Assembly (NCBI GenBank): GCA_009859145.1
Contig: VRVR01000043.1
Location: forward strand, 82,721-146,720
Length of the DNA stretch: 64,000 bases
Direction: 5' to 3'
Source of the DNA: Andalucia godoyi
Taxonomy: Eukaryota; Discoba; Jakobea; Jakobida; Andaluciidae
The notes under the pieces were generated by a model. The model did no database searches and was not told the origin of the DNA. It was given only the letters and a program-made list of their open reading frames with translations. The position numbers were made by a program, and so were the translations under genes. Each line of letters starts with the position of its first letter. Positions within the stretch are counted from its first letter, which is position 1. Shown in pieces: positions 19,930 through 29,464 of this stretch.

Positions 19930-21708
19930 CTAGATGCCGAGCAAGGACACTCCCGATCCGGCACCGAACGTTGTTATGATAAGCAGAAGACCCGTGCCAA
20001 ACAAGTATGCGGCGTCTGCAACAGTACCATACGTGAGAGTGACGCCTGCCACAGTGAACGACAGTTTCGCAATGCGCACGGCACGCACGGATTCAGACAA
20101 TGCTGCAACATCCAATGGATCCATCCAACTCAAGGATGACCCTGCGGTTGCCGATGGCGACGGCGATACCTGCACAGCCGTGCCCCATGATGAAATTCTT
20201 GGAGGGCCGTCCTGCCACATTTTGGTGAGTGAGACCCATCGATTCTCCTCCAATCCCGTGGCAACAAAACGGCGATCCGAAACCCCTCCATTCGACAGTG
20301 CACTGGACACATGCTCTGGCAATCCGTACTTGTCTGACACGGCCTCACAGAGCATCTTCACAGCATCCACCACGGTAGGCGGCTCCTCTGTTTTCTTGCT
20401 GCTAACAGCTGCAGACTGGGAAACATTCGAGAGCGCATGCACGCATTTTGCCTGCGACAACAGTCTGTGCAAGCTCTCTAGCTCTCTGTTCGCAGCTGCA
20501 CTAATGGCCAGCGCGCCAAGCACAATGACTGCTTGAAGGCACAAAATGAGCAAAATAGTAGAAGCGGCCACCGCGTACTTGATCGACAGAAACGTCACCA
20601 GCAAGAATCCCACAAACACCCCAAACATAACGGCTGGAATAATCAACACGGAAAGATACCGCGACAACGACCGGATTGCGTTTGCCAAAGAAAGAACAAG
20701 AACGAGCACTCTGGTAAGCGAAAGTGCAAGCGCCGACGGAGACAAATGTTGTTGCTGAGAATGGGACCGTTGCTGCTGCTGCTGATGCTGCTGATGCTGC
20801 TGCGCATTGATTTTTCCAGTGCTTTTTTGCGACGTGGCCCCGTACCGCTCGGTGAGGCAGCTGAGCAAATGCCCACGAAGAACGCAAGCATATGCACCGA
20901 CATGCACGCCAGACATTGAAAACACGACCAACAAATTTGTGATGTGGATCTGTGAATACAGGACTCCGATAAAGGACGCCATCGAAGTGAATACTTCTGC
21001 AGGAGGATGACTGGAGAATCCTTCGGAGCTCATGACAATGTGATCTGGATCCGGATTGAATATATGCCACGTGGTGCAGAACGGAGAGCACAGTGTTACG
21101 ATTGAGAGGCCGATCCAGTACCTGCGAATACGCATAAATATTGTAGCATCGACGGTTGGAAGCGTAACATAAAAGAGCTCGAATGTGTTTTGCGCCTTCT
21201 TGTTGGACCACAAAACAGCCACCACGAAAATGACGACCCCCGATATTTGGATGATGAATGAAAAAATAGAAGCGAAGAACATCACGCTTCCTGTAGCCTC
21301 CATGGAAAGGCTGTAGTATAGAGAACCAAAAATGGAGGATGCAACGGGACACGAGAACCCCAAGATCGCCGGGGCCGAGTAGATGGCAAAGAGTACCTGA
21401 TCCACGACTCTCGCCAGTTTGCTTCGCTGCGCCTTTTCCGCAGGTGACCGCAAAGCCACTGGATTGACAAGGTGCGTAAGCCGCCACCAAAAAGAAATGT
21501 AAAATGGCAGCGCCGTTGTGCGAGGAAGGCCCATTGGCGAGCTGCCGTGCACGCTTCCCTTCGATGAAGGCGACGATGAGCTCCCTCGGCCGGCATGAGA
21601 CCGCACAATGAGCGCATGCGAGACATGAACAACCAAACTAAGTGCCAGCGAGCACAGCGAAGCAAGAGCAAAACTCGTGCTGACGGTCCATCCATTGATG
21701 TCACTCAT
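19930..21708 (-). CDS. Polytopic membrane protein with gustatory-receptor-like (GRL) topology
   Basis: The 592-aa protein has about eight hydrophobic spans, near residues 12-34, 104-130, 138-167, 196-216, 245-275, 350-375, 385-410 and 560-585. A His/Gln tract interrupts the loop before the sixth span. The C-terminal half follows the plan of insect gustatory/odorant receptors and their protist relatives: a long cytoplasmic loop with LRGHLLSCL, a span preceded by LSLANAIRSLSRYLSVL, a span ending in SAAANRELESLHRLL, a long loop and one last span. Such proteins form tetrameric ligand-gated cation channels in insects. The characteristic TYhhhhhQF motif is not clearly present in the last span, so the relation is a structural guess. 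The gene itself is real. Confidence 0.45.
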   Translation of the reverse strand: MSDINGWTVSTSFALASLCSLALSLVVHVSHALIVRSHAGRGSSSSPSSKGSVHGSSPMGLPRTTALPFYISFWWRLTHLVNPVALRSPAEKAQRSKLARVVDQVLFAIYSAPAILGFSCPVASSIFGSLYYSLSMEATGSVMFFASIFSFIIQISGVVIFVVAVLWSNKKAQNTFELFYVTLPTVDATIFMRIRRYWIGLSIVTLCSPFCTTWHIFNPDPDHIVMSSEGFSSHPPAEVFTSMASFIGVLYSQIHITNLLVVFSMSGVHVGAYACVLRGHLLSCLTERYGATSQKSTGKINAQQHQQHQQQQQRSHSQQQHLSPSALALSLTRVLVLVLSLANAIRSLSRYLSVLIIPAVMFGVFVGFLLVTFLSIKYAVAASTILLILCLQAVIVLGALAISAAANRELESLHRLLSQAKCVHALSNVSQSAAVSSKKTEEPPTVVDAVKMLCEAVSDKYGLPEHVSSALSNGGVSDRRFVATGLEENRWVSLTKMWQDGPPRISSWGTAVQVSPSPSATAGSSLSWMDPLDVAALSESVRAVRIAKLSFTVAGVTLTYGTVADAAYLFGTGLLLIITTFGAGSGVSLLGI

Positions 21709-22137
21709 TTCTTATAAACGCATCCACAACAAACAAATATGTATGTGTGTATATATGCATATGGATATGGATGTGGATATGAATGTGGGTGTGGATGTAT
21801 ATCTGTGAATCCACGCATGCAACAAGCGTAGTACCACCGCACGCACCTCCTTGCTTACTTGTGGCAGCAAAACCTGTAGCAACAGCTGGAAGACCACAAA
21901 AAAGATATATATGGAAAAATACAGATATTAGTTAGATATTCGGAAAGACATGTGGAAAGCCATTTGGAAAACAAGATAGAGAAATGGGTGATTGAGGAGA
22001 CACGAGAAAAACAGGATTTATGCGATTTCTCTGGGGCGCTTGGAGAGTTGAGACTGGAAACATGTTGCACAGTGTCGACACTTTTCTTCACTACGGGAGG
22101 CGGAGGAGAGGGCGCGGCGGCGCGGCAGTCCGTCAGC
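21709..22137. other. Intergenic region upstream of the GRL-like gene
   Basis: These 429 bp separate two minus-strand genes. A degenerate GGATAT/GGATGT tandem tract at 21763-21799 lies within 100 bp of the GRL-like start codon. No gene is seen. Confidence 0.5.
21763..21799 (+). repeat. Degenerate GGATAT/GGATGT hexamer tract
   Basis: The tract alternates GGATAT, GGATGT, GAATGT and GGGTGT units, about six copies, in the upstream region of the minus-strand membrane protein gene. Confidence 0.6.
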
Positions 22138-22773
22138 TTAGAAGGCAGACGCAGGGCGGTTTTCGATCCACTTTGCGATGTTGGGACGGGATTTGACGCG
22201 TTCGACGAGCGCAAGAATTGGGCCAGCTCCTTCGATCTGTTCCCAAGCAGGAGCAATGTTCTTGACGGCTTCGAGAATGTTGTAGATGGCAATGTCGGCA
22301 AGCGAGAAGGACGACCCAAGGAAGTAGTCGTTGTCCCCAAGAAGCTTGTTGAGATAGCGGATATGCATAGGAAGGAACTTTTCGACCATGTCGTCGACGA
22401 CCTCCTGCTTCTTGTCGGCAGCTGCGCGGTACCACTCGGAAAGCTTGGAGCCAATGTCGCTTGCTTCGTCAATGATCATGTCCACCTTCAGTGCATCGGT
22501 GTCGCTGTTTCCAAGAAGATGGAAGCGGCGCGCGACGAACCGGGCGAGGGCAATGGACTGCCCATACACGACTCCGTCAACCTCCAGCACGGGCAGCTGG
22601 CCAAAAGGAGCATATCCAGACGCCTTCAGTGCAGGCCACTCTTCCTGCTCGATCCGATGGTCCGTGTACGCAACGCCGGCTTCGGCGAACACCAGGCGCA
22701 CAATCTCTGCACGGCCGCGGCCTTTGAAGTAGGTAAGCTTGTATGAGGAGGAGGTTGCAGGTGCGGTCGACAT
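22138..22773 (-). CDS. Glutathione S-transferase, sigma-like
   Basis: I start at the Met at 22773 (211 aa); the longer frame to 22878 adds 35 basic residues unlike any GST. The N-terminal thioredoxin-like domain has KLTYFKGRGRAE, where Tyr15 corresponds to the catalytic Tyr8 of sigma-class enzymes such as haematopoietic prostaglandin D synthase, and FGQLPVLEVDG with the cis-Pro. GQSIALARFVARR matches the glutathione gamma-glutamyl binding segment. The C-terminal helical domain contains SFSLADIAIYNILE, the N-capping/hydrophobic staple region. The enzyme conjugates glutathione to electrophiles or isomerises or reduces substrates in the cytosol. Its length is normal for the class. Confidence 0.93.
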   Translation of the reverse strand: MSTAPATSSSYKLTYFKGRGRAEIVRLVFAEAGVAYTDHRIEQEEWPALKASGYAPFGQLPVLEVDGVVYGQSIALARFVARRFHLLGNSDTDALKVDMIIDEASDIGSKLSEWYRAAADKKQEVVDDMVEKFLPMHIRYLNKLLGDNDYFLGSSFSLADIAIYNILEAVKNIAPAWEQIEGAGPILALVERVKSRPNIAKWIENRPASAF

Positions 22774-23756
22774 TTCTCTGTTTTGTTTGATTTTTGTTTG
22801 TTTGCTTCTCCTATGCTTTGGCTCTCGGAATGAGGCTTGTTTTCCTTGTTTTTGGCTCAAGAAGACGAAACAGAGCAAGGAATGAAGGAGGGAACGAAAG
22901 AAGAGAAGAGAAGGAGAGCCGGAACAAACGAATAAAAAAAGACTTTATATACAAAAGGCTGCGGGCTGCGGAGGACGATGCGGTTCGTTCGTGCATGTGA
23001 GGTCAAGGATAATGCCGACATTCAATGCCGACTAGGAGGAAAAACATTTTTGAGTTCGAGCCGCATGATGTGGTGGTGCTCGCATGCGTGCGCTGTGGGC
23101 TGCGGCAGGAAGGGGATGCAGCATGCAGCATGCTACGACGGCTTGTCGGGTGCCGTCGTCAATCCCTTTCGACAGGAGACCAGCCCTTGTCGAATGTGTG
23201 CAGCTCCCCGGCCGCCAGCCTCCAGCCACAAGTCATGAGATGCGACGGCAAGGTGAAAAGGCGAGCAGTCAGTGCCGTGCGTGGTGCAGTGAACGACGAT
23301 GCACTCGACATCACATGAAGGGGGTGTGGAGGGGCAATTCAAACATGCAGCAGGGACCGAAATACCCACAATGCAGCCAGGCTCGCGACCCGCCGATGGC
23401 CATCGTGCATGACAAACCTCCAGTCTCCCTGGGCTGTGCAGCGACTGCAAAAAAACATCATCTGCGATGTTCCGGGCTTGCCGTCATACCAGGGATTAAT
23501 CATCCATAAACAACGGCTCAGTACCAGACGCCGCAAAGATGCTGCGACCGTCACTGTCTCGGCTGGGTACGTGTTGAGACTGGAGAGGAAGCAAAAGACG
23601 GCGCGAAATCCTCTTCGCATCGTCCTCGGGGTCATACTGGTATCGCGTTACGGGGACACCACAGCGTATAATTGTGAGTCCTTTACATACAGACAGGTGC
23701 ACCCTGTACACTGTTTTCTGGCTGATTTACATGATTACTGCATTTTCCTAGACGCA
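22774..23756. other. Intergenic region, about 1 kb, no supported gene
   Basis: This lies between GST and roadblock, both on the minus strand. Near 23100-23140 there are GCATGC palindromes in tandem. A 97-codon plus-strand frame (23025-23318) with a CVRCG motif is the only candidate gene. Its composition is unremarkable and I do not call it. Confidence 0.45.
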
Positions 23757-24074
23757 CTACTTGCCGACGATCGCTGGTTTTTGGATGATGATCATCGTGA
23801 CGTCCTTTTCGGGTGCAATGACGATTTCGTACTGTTCTGATCTAAGCCTGATTGTCTGGACGGTGTCATCGCCAAGAGCGTCCAGCATCCGCACGGCTTG
23901 TCTTCCCTTTGCTACCAAATCACAGATCAGCGCTGCATATGCCAGATCCTGCTGGCGGTCCGGAAGCGTCGACTTTACAGGAATTCCATCTGCATTCAGA
24001 ATAACAATTCCTTCGACTCCAGGAGTCCCGCTCATCCTATTCACAAGCTCATCAACCACTGCAGCTTGCGACAT
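23757..24074 (-). CDS. DYNLRB1: Dynein light chain roadblock (LC7 family)
   Basis: The 105-aa protein has the full roadblock/LC7 fold at normal family length. It begins with a VVDELVNRM helix, then GVEGIVILNADGIPVKS, a YAALICDLVAKGRQAVR helix, and ends in TIRLRSEQYEIVIAPEKD and MIIIQKP. Roadblock dimers bind dynein intermediate chains in cytoplasmic and axonemal dynein. Its presence suggests a cell with microtubule motors and perhaps flagella, although roadblock-like proteins also work elsewhere. The ATG at 24074 is the only sensible start. Confidence 0.93.
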   Translation of the reverse strand: MSQAAVVDELVNRMSGTPGVEGIVILNADGIPVKSTLPDRQQDLAYAALICDLVAKGRQAVRMLDALGDDTVQTIRLRSEQYEIVIAPEKDVTMIIIQKPAIVGK

Positions 24075-25127
24075 TTCTCAACTCCTCCAAGCTCAAAAAC
24101 TAAAACCAAATGTTTTTCTTTTTTAAAAAGCCTTCCACAACGAAAGAAACCTCTGCGTGACAATGCCCCTCACTTTTTTGTTTTATTAAAAAGGTATAGA
24201 TGATTTATTCCTAAAAGTACTGCGACGAATGCACAGACGGTTGACCGTTTTGTGTATGAGCATCAAACAACATCATACCGGAAGTTTGTTTCGTTTATCC
24301 AACCCTATATGGGGAGATGCGATGCTCCCTACCGTAGTCAAGTCTAGAATTTCTTCAGTCTTCACTTTTCTATTTTTTCTATTACTTTCTGCTTGCTTGT
24401 GTTTCATAATCGAACCCTCGAACAGCACCTTCATTAAAGACAAAGACAAAACATCCATGGCTCCAAAGAGGGGCCTTCCCAGCAAACTCAAATCGGTCAT
24501 GCCCGAAGACACCGAGAACCAAGAAACCCGTTGATTCCCCTCTCGTCGCGACTTGCTGAGCAAGCTGATGATCATCAAATCAAGAAGATGTGATCGATTT
24601 GCGTTCGGAATGCACCTTCTTTCAAGCCAGAGAACAAGAAGGAGCAAAGGCAAAAGCGTCGTTCACCGACTACGTTCTGTTTCCTCCAACGTTCATTTTT
24701 TTTTTAATTAAATGCTGAATCGACTGGGAGAATATGCTGGCTGCGATGACCCTTTGACTGCATGGAAGAGCTGGTGCTCGCCTCAATTAATCAGAGCAAA
24801 ACAGCATGTGGCTTGGATCTGTCTTCGGTGACAGCGTAGCCGATGATGGCCAATAATGATTCATGTTCTGGCGAGCGGCTGGAAAAAAGAAAGCGTCGCC
24901 CACAGCATCAACCGATCGGGCTTGATGCCGACAGAACGCAGCGATCAGTTTCGCCGAGTGCCTTTTTATTATTGAAGTATATATTTATTTTAGAATGTCA
25001 CTGCGCAACCAACCATACACGTATGCACATTCAGCCACACCTATATCGACAGTGACGGTGACAGAGAAAAAAAGACAGAGTCAGAGAGTCCCGTGCATCC
25101 GTATATACAAACAGAAAACGACATAAC
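24075..25127. other. Divergent intergenic region (roadblock / bL33m), 1.05 kb
   Basis: No gene is supported here. Short frames at 24459 (25 codons, MAPKRGLPSKLK-) and around 24712 (39 codons) start with ATG but show no recognisable feature. The last 80 bp before the bL33m gene are rich in GACAGAG-type purine repeats. Confidence 0.45.
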
Positions 25128-25298
25128 ATGGCGAAGGGAAAAGGAAAGGCGATTCTCGTAAAGCTGCTTTCGGCGGCAGGAACAGGGTTCTTCTATGTAA
25201 CCACGAAGAATCCTCGTGTTCCGACAAAGCTTGCTTTCCGCAAATACGATCCTATGGTCCAACAACACGTCTTGTTTACAGAAACCAAGCTCAAATAA
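25128..25298 (+). CDS. MRPL33: Mitochondrial ribosomal protein L33 (bL33m)
   Basis: The 56-codon gene encodes a full bL33: [15 protein letters not shown], then [23 protein letters not shown] and [10 protein letters not shown]. These match the bacterial/mitochondrial L33 signatures AGTGYFYxxxKNPR, L..RKYDP and HVLF.E.K. It is a structural protein of the large mitoribosomal subunit. The first residues, basic with a short hydrophobic stretch, may serve as the import signal, because no longer presequence precedes them. The CxxC pair found in zinc-binding bacterial L33 is absent, as usual for mitochondrial copies. Confidence 0.93.
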   Translation: MAKGKGKAILVKLLSAAGTGFFYVTTKNPRVPTKLAFRKYDPMVQQHVLFTETKLK

Positions 25299-25526
25299 CT
25301 ACTCTCTGCCTCTCTCTTTTCGTCTGGCATCCCCCATCAGTCAGTTGGTCAGTCTGCAGCGGAAAGAAGAATATTCCTAGATCAACACAGTTTAATTTGT
25401 AAATGCTCCCGCTTGTGTCGTTACGACTCTTTTCTTTTCTTTTCATATTTCTTTTGATATTCTTTAAAAACAATTAATACTCTATTCGCTGTGACCTTTG
25501 TTCGCGGGCTACCCAGCACCGTGGGC

Positions 25527-27202
25527 TCATGATTCATGGTACGACATGGGAATGCCAGAGCGGCCTTGCTTGATGGATTCTTGGATAGCGTGGGCAGACT
25601 CTCTTGAGGATTCCAGACCTGACCACTGGCGGTCTCGGAGGACATCTGCCGCCGATCTGCCTCGTGCAGACGAGTGAACGGCAAGCGAGGAGTGACGATC
25701 GCGAAGAACAAGCTTACCTGTCATCAGCGACACATCCGATTCTGCCGTCTCATTTTCGCCGTCGTCGGCTGCGTCTGACTCGGATGCCGGCTTGGACGCC
25801 TCCTTTTCCTGAGCGGCTTCTTGTTGTTGTTGCTGTTGCTGCTGCTGCACGTGAAGAAGCAGGTCCTCGGCAAGCACAGCGACTTGGTCCAGCGATGACA
25901 TCATGACGGTAACCGTACCAGCGTTGCTGTCAAAGTACTCCTGCCATAGAGCCAAGAGAAGCTCGTGTGGTGTAATCAGCGGTCGCGAGAAGTCCTTTGA
26001 GTCCACAAGTGTCGTGTACGGACAGCCAAGAACACACCACATATCAACAAACTCGTGAAGATTCGCAAGCTTAGGGACGTTGACCTTTCCTACCGCGACG
26101 ATATGGACTCGCAGGCAGACTGCTCGCAGTAGCTTCTGAAGGGCTTGGATAAGTCGGACCTGCGAGGCGGACGACAAAGTTCCCATCAACAGCCCAATGG
26201 ACGACGACTCCTTCGCACGCTGCATCCAGTAGTAACGCTTCTTGAGCGTTCGGCTCGACAACGTAGCGAGAGAAGACATTGTGTTCAGCAGTGGGTTGTA
26301 GTGCAGAAGCGACCGTGCATACGAGAGCTGTACCATCAAAGAAGGAACATACGATCCGACGACAACAACATCATACTCAGCGATGCTGTTCAGAAGCCAG
26401 GCTTGCATTCCAGTGTCCAAGTGTCCAAGCACGAGAACTCGGTCGATTGCACTCGTCTGGATCGATGCTGTCGTCGACGTCGTTGGTGCTGCTTTTGGTG
26501 TTGACGCGCAGCATTCGGACAATATCCTCTGAAACTGCTCGGCTAGATGGGCGTACGGGAAATCAACCAGAAAAACCGCATTGGACAACGAGCTGGTTTG
26601 AGAGGCAAACTGCAAAATGTCCAGGTGCTGCTGTCGAGTAGGCACAAAGTGGATGCGATCCTGCCTCGCAGCATCGTGGGAAAAGCACGATCGGCCATAG
26701 TGAATCACTGTTTTCGAGTGCACGTGTTCGGCCGCCACAAAGTCCACGCAGCAAGGACCGTATGAAGTGTCAGCAAGGATCGACAGCGAGTACTTTCGAG
26801 ATGTCTCGGACTGCAAGGCATCCACCACTCGTGTGGCGTCGACCAGTAACTCGTCTGGAAATTGTAAACAGATTCTATCGGAAACTCACATCAAAATAAT
26901 AAGAAAATGCAAGACAAGTCAGTACATCATGAACCTCGTGGATGAGAGCAATTTTTCAAGCAATTTTTGTTTTGTTTTTGTTTTGAATAAAGAAGATGAG
27001 TGATGGGGAAAACGTACCTTTCGCCTTCCGGAAACGACTGGATCCACGAAACCGTATCTGGAATCGAGTAAAAGTCGCGAAACGAGATCGAGTTTGGCGG
27101 CTGGAGGTCAAAGGTTGTCACGCAGTGAGCATCGGATGTGTCTTTCCATGACGACGACGATGAATCCACAGGGGTTGCAGTTGCCGAAAAATCCGATCGC
27201 AT
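25527..27202 (-). CDS. DPH2: Diphthamide biosynthesis protein DPH2 (two exons)
   Basis: I join exons 27202-27018 and 26874-25527 (510 aa). The splice joins WIQSFPEGE-R to ICLQFPDELLVDA, restoring the conserved LQFPDxLL block of DPH1/DPH2. Next come ILADTSYGPCCVDFVAAEH and VIHYGRSC, the middle domain with LVLGHLD and VGLLxGTL-like segments, and the C-terminal SLMTGKL and QWSGLES, which mark DPH2 rather than DPH1. With DPH1, DPH2 forms the [4Fe-4S] enzyme that adds the 3-amino-3-carboxypropyl group to histidine of elongation factor 2. A Gln-rich low-complexity stretch (~QQQQQQQQEAAQ) sits in the C-terminal third. The single-exon frame from 26828 lacks the N-terminal ~77 residues. Confidence 0.92.
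26875..27017 (-). other. Intron of DPH2 (143 nt)
   Basis: Read on the minus strand, the donor is GTACGT (27017-27012) and the acceptor is GATAG, with AG at 26876-26875. Removal restores the LQFPDELL block in phase 2. TACTGAC within the intron is a plausible branch site. Confidence 0.88.
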
Positions 27203-27676
27203 CGCCGATGATAATGCTATATGTATGTTCGACTTTCCTCAATCCAAAAAGCACAACACACCCAAACACACCACCACAATATATGTAGTAGTAATAATAA
27301 CGAGGAAGATATCGGGGATAAAGCATGGAGTGGTCGTCGGGAAATTTGGTTTCGAGAGCGAAAAACCAAATATAGGTGTGGTCGGACGTTTGTGACGCCC
27401 TTCGACACTGGCTGCGACGTCGTATGGTTGCAATTCGTTTGCACACGCACGGGAGGGAAAGTAAACAGACTTTTTAAATAAAAAAAGACCCTTCCAGGTA
27501 GGATATGTAGCAGGCAAGGGGGAAAAGTGAACGCTCTCGAGACAAAAACCCCCAGGGGGCGGTTTGCTGGGATGCCGATGCCAATGCCAACACCGACGTC
27601 CGATGTCCGATGTCCCACGCTCACGCTCACGCCCCCGGACGAAAGAGACCCGCGATACGGGAATGATCATTAATCA
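27203..27676. other. Intergenic region upstream of DPH2
   Basis: These 474 bp lie between U2AF65 (its 3' end) and the DPH2 start, both on the minus strand. No gene is visible in any frame. Confidence 0.55.
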
Positions 27677-29464
27677 TCATGAAACGGGATCAGCCCGAGA
27701 GAGCGCCAAAGAACTGGAATGCATTTGGGCTTTGATCTCACGTTCCAGTGCCGATTGGTACGCTTCGTCCGGTGCGAAAATACAAATGATGGAATGGCCA
27801 TTGAAGGTCTTGCCGATCATGCTCTGGACGGCCCGCTTTGCATCTTCTGCTGTATCAAACTCGATCCATATCGGGAACACGCGCGTGGAAAACGCAATGT
27901 CCTTTGCAGGATCGTCTACAAAATCCGGATCGGAGATCGGATCCATTCGATAATTCCGCTTCCGTTCCGTATACGTGTTCTTCTCATGTAGAAGAGAAAG
28001 GGCGTCTCCACGAGGAATCAGTATATTAAGAATGCGGCCGTACCGATCAAGTCCGGCGCGCAAATCCGCTGCAATATCATCCGCAGCACTCGCAGATTCC
28101 ACGTCTTCTGCTTCGACAACATTGCACAAGCATACTATCCGTGAATCCAGCCCGTGCGATTGCTTCAGTGGCCCGACCACATTGGATAGCGTTGTTGAGC
28201 TGTTCAAAACGTGATGCACCGTGAGATTTTCCGGCTTTTCCAATCGTCCCAAAATGATCTGTGTTCCATTCACGGATTGCATTTGCTGATGGGCGCCAAA
28301 TCCAGATCCTGACCCAGACCCAGACCCTGACCCGGACCCTGACCCTGACCCAGCCCCTGATCCTGACCCTGATCCTGACCCAAGGGAAGCAAGTTGAACG
28401 AGCAGTTTTCTGCCATTCGTCTCGATCCCATTTAGCGCGGAACAGGCAGCATTGGCGACTTCCAGACTGGAGAATTCTGCGAATGCGTAGCCTTTCGATG
28501 CATTCGTAACAGGGTCCCTGACAATATGAAATCCCTTGAGCGATCCGGCACCCAACAGCATGTTCTCTAGCGCAGGTTCGGGGAAATCGGATGGAAAGTT
28601 TGCAATAAATACCTTTTCAGGAGTGTCGAAAATATCCGTAGACACAATTCCGCTTGGCTTTGGGAACCCGGGCGCCGAAGCATCTGGCGGCGCCACAAAG
28701 TCCCTTGGTCTTCGAAACCGCAGTTTGCTTGTCTTCCAATGCAGCCCATCCAGCAAGAGAGCCCGGGAACACTGTTCCGGTGTCGCAAAGTCTACAAATG
28801 CATAGTGCCTATCGGGAAACACCTGCACGGAAACAATTCCGTCTTCGCCAACACTTGATCCGCGAATCAAACCGTTGAATCGCGGGAGATCCAAAAAGAG
28901 AGAGTGCTTGAGAATAGAGGAAGAAACCAGGTCTCGAAGAGCGCCATCGGACGCGTCCTTGGGTAAACACCCAACGTACACACGTCTTGTTTGCCTGCCG
29001 TATCCGCTCTGGCTCATCCCGTGCTGCCTTCCATACGAGCCTTCGTTGCCGTACGATTGCTGTGACGGAGGCCTCATACCATTACCATTACTACTATTAT
29101 CATAATTATTATGATAGCTGCTAGTATTATAGTAGTAGCTGCTACCAGCGTTGCTGTTATAATTGCTACTGTTGTTGTTGCTACTGCTGCTGTAGTTGTT
29201 GGCATAATGAAGCGAAGAAGGCATTGACGATGGCATTGAGGACGCCGATGATGGCAATGACGACAGGGGTACGGAAGGATTTCGGAGCATTGGATGCAAC
29301 AAGTGGGCAGGAAGATCTGACGCAGTGAGATCCCACCCAAGCCCGAGCTCACGCCGCCGCGCATTGCGTCTTGATGTTTCCACTGGGTCACTGGACCATC
29401 TAATCGCAGAGCCTCGGACGTCGTCGCCTCTTCGATCTCTGTAGTTGTCACTGGAGCGCGACAT
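27677..29464 (-). CDS. U2AF2: Splicing factor U2AF large subunit (U2AF65)
   Basis: I start at the Met at 29464 (MSRSSDNYRD, 595 aa); the upstream Met at 29524 adds a non-conserved 20 residues. A short basic N-terminus leads to RRELGLGWDL, which may be the Trp-containing ULM that binds U2AF35. An Asn/Ser/Tyr-rich tract follows (~85-140), then RRM1 (VYVGCL and HYAFVDF), RRM2 (KVFIANFP and GYAFAEF), a Gly-Ser linker and the C-terminal U2AF homology motif (FPIWIEFDTAEDAKRAV, KTFNGHSII). U2AF65 recognises the polypyrimidine tract and helps recruit U2 snRNP to the branch site. Oddities are the near absence of an RS domain and the extended Gly-Ser repeat between RRM2 and the third RRM. Confidence 0.92.
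   Translation of the reverse strand: MSRSSDNYRDRRGDDVRGSAIRWSSDPVETSRRNARRRELGLGWDLTASDLPAHLLHPMLRNPSVPLSSLPSSASSMPSSMPSSLHYANNYSSSSNNNSSNYNSNAGSSYYYNTSSYHNNYDNSSNGNGMRPPSQQSYGNEGSYGRQHGMSQSGYGRQTRRVYVGCLPKDASDGALRDLVSSSILKHSLFLDLPRFNGLIRGSSVGEDGIVSVQVFPDRHYAFVDFATPEQCSRALLLDGLHWKTSKLRFRRPRDFVAPPDASAPGFPKPSGIVSTDIFDTPEKVFIANFPSDFPEPALENMLLGAGSLKGFHIVRDPVTNASKGYAFAEFSSLEVANAACSALNGIETNGRKLLVQLASLGSGSGSGSGAGSGSGSGSGSGSGSGSGFGAHQQMQSVNGTQIILGRLEKPENLTVHHVLNSSTTLSNVVGPLKQSHGLDSRIVCLCNVVEAEDVESASAADDIAADLRAGLDRYGRILNILIPRGDALSLLHEKNTYTERKRNYRMDPISDPDFVDDPAKDIAFSTRVFPIWIEFDTAEDAKRAVQSMIGKTFNGHSIICIFAPDEAYQSALEREIKAQMHSSSLALSRADPVS
28301..28382 (-). repeat. Imperfect hexamer repeat encoding the Gly-Ser linker of U2AF65
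   Basis: Repeats of CCTGAC/CCAGAC on the + strand encode alternating Gly and Ser (about 28 residues) between RRM2 and the third RRM. Confidence 0.9.

Noticed and set aside
21952-22746. 264-codon plus-strand frame opposite GST
   Set aside because: It is antisense to a clearly conserved GST.
23025-23318. 97-codon frame with a CVRCG motif
   Set aside because: Overlapping frames of similar length exist in the same stretch on both strands, and nothing supports this one over them.
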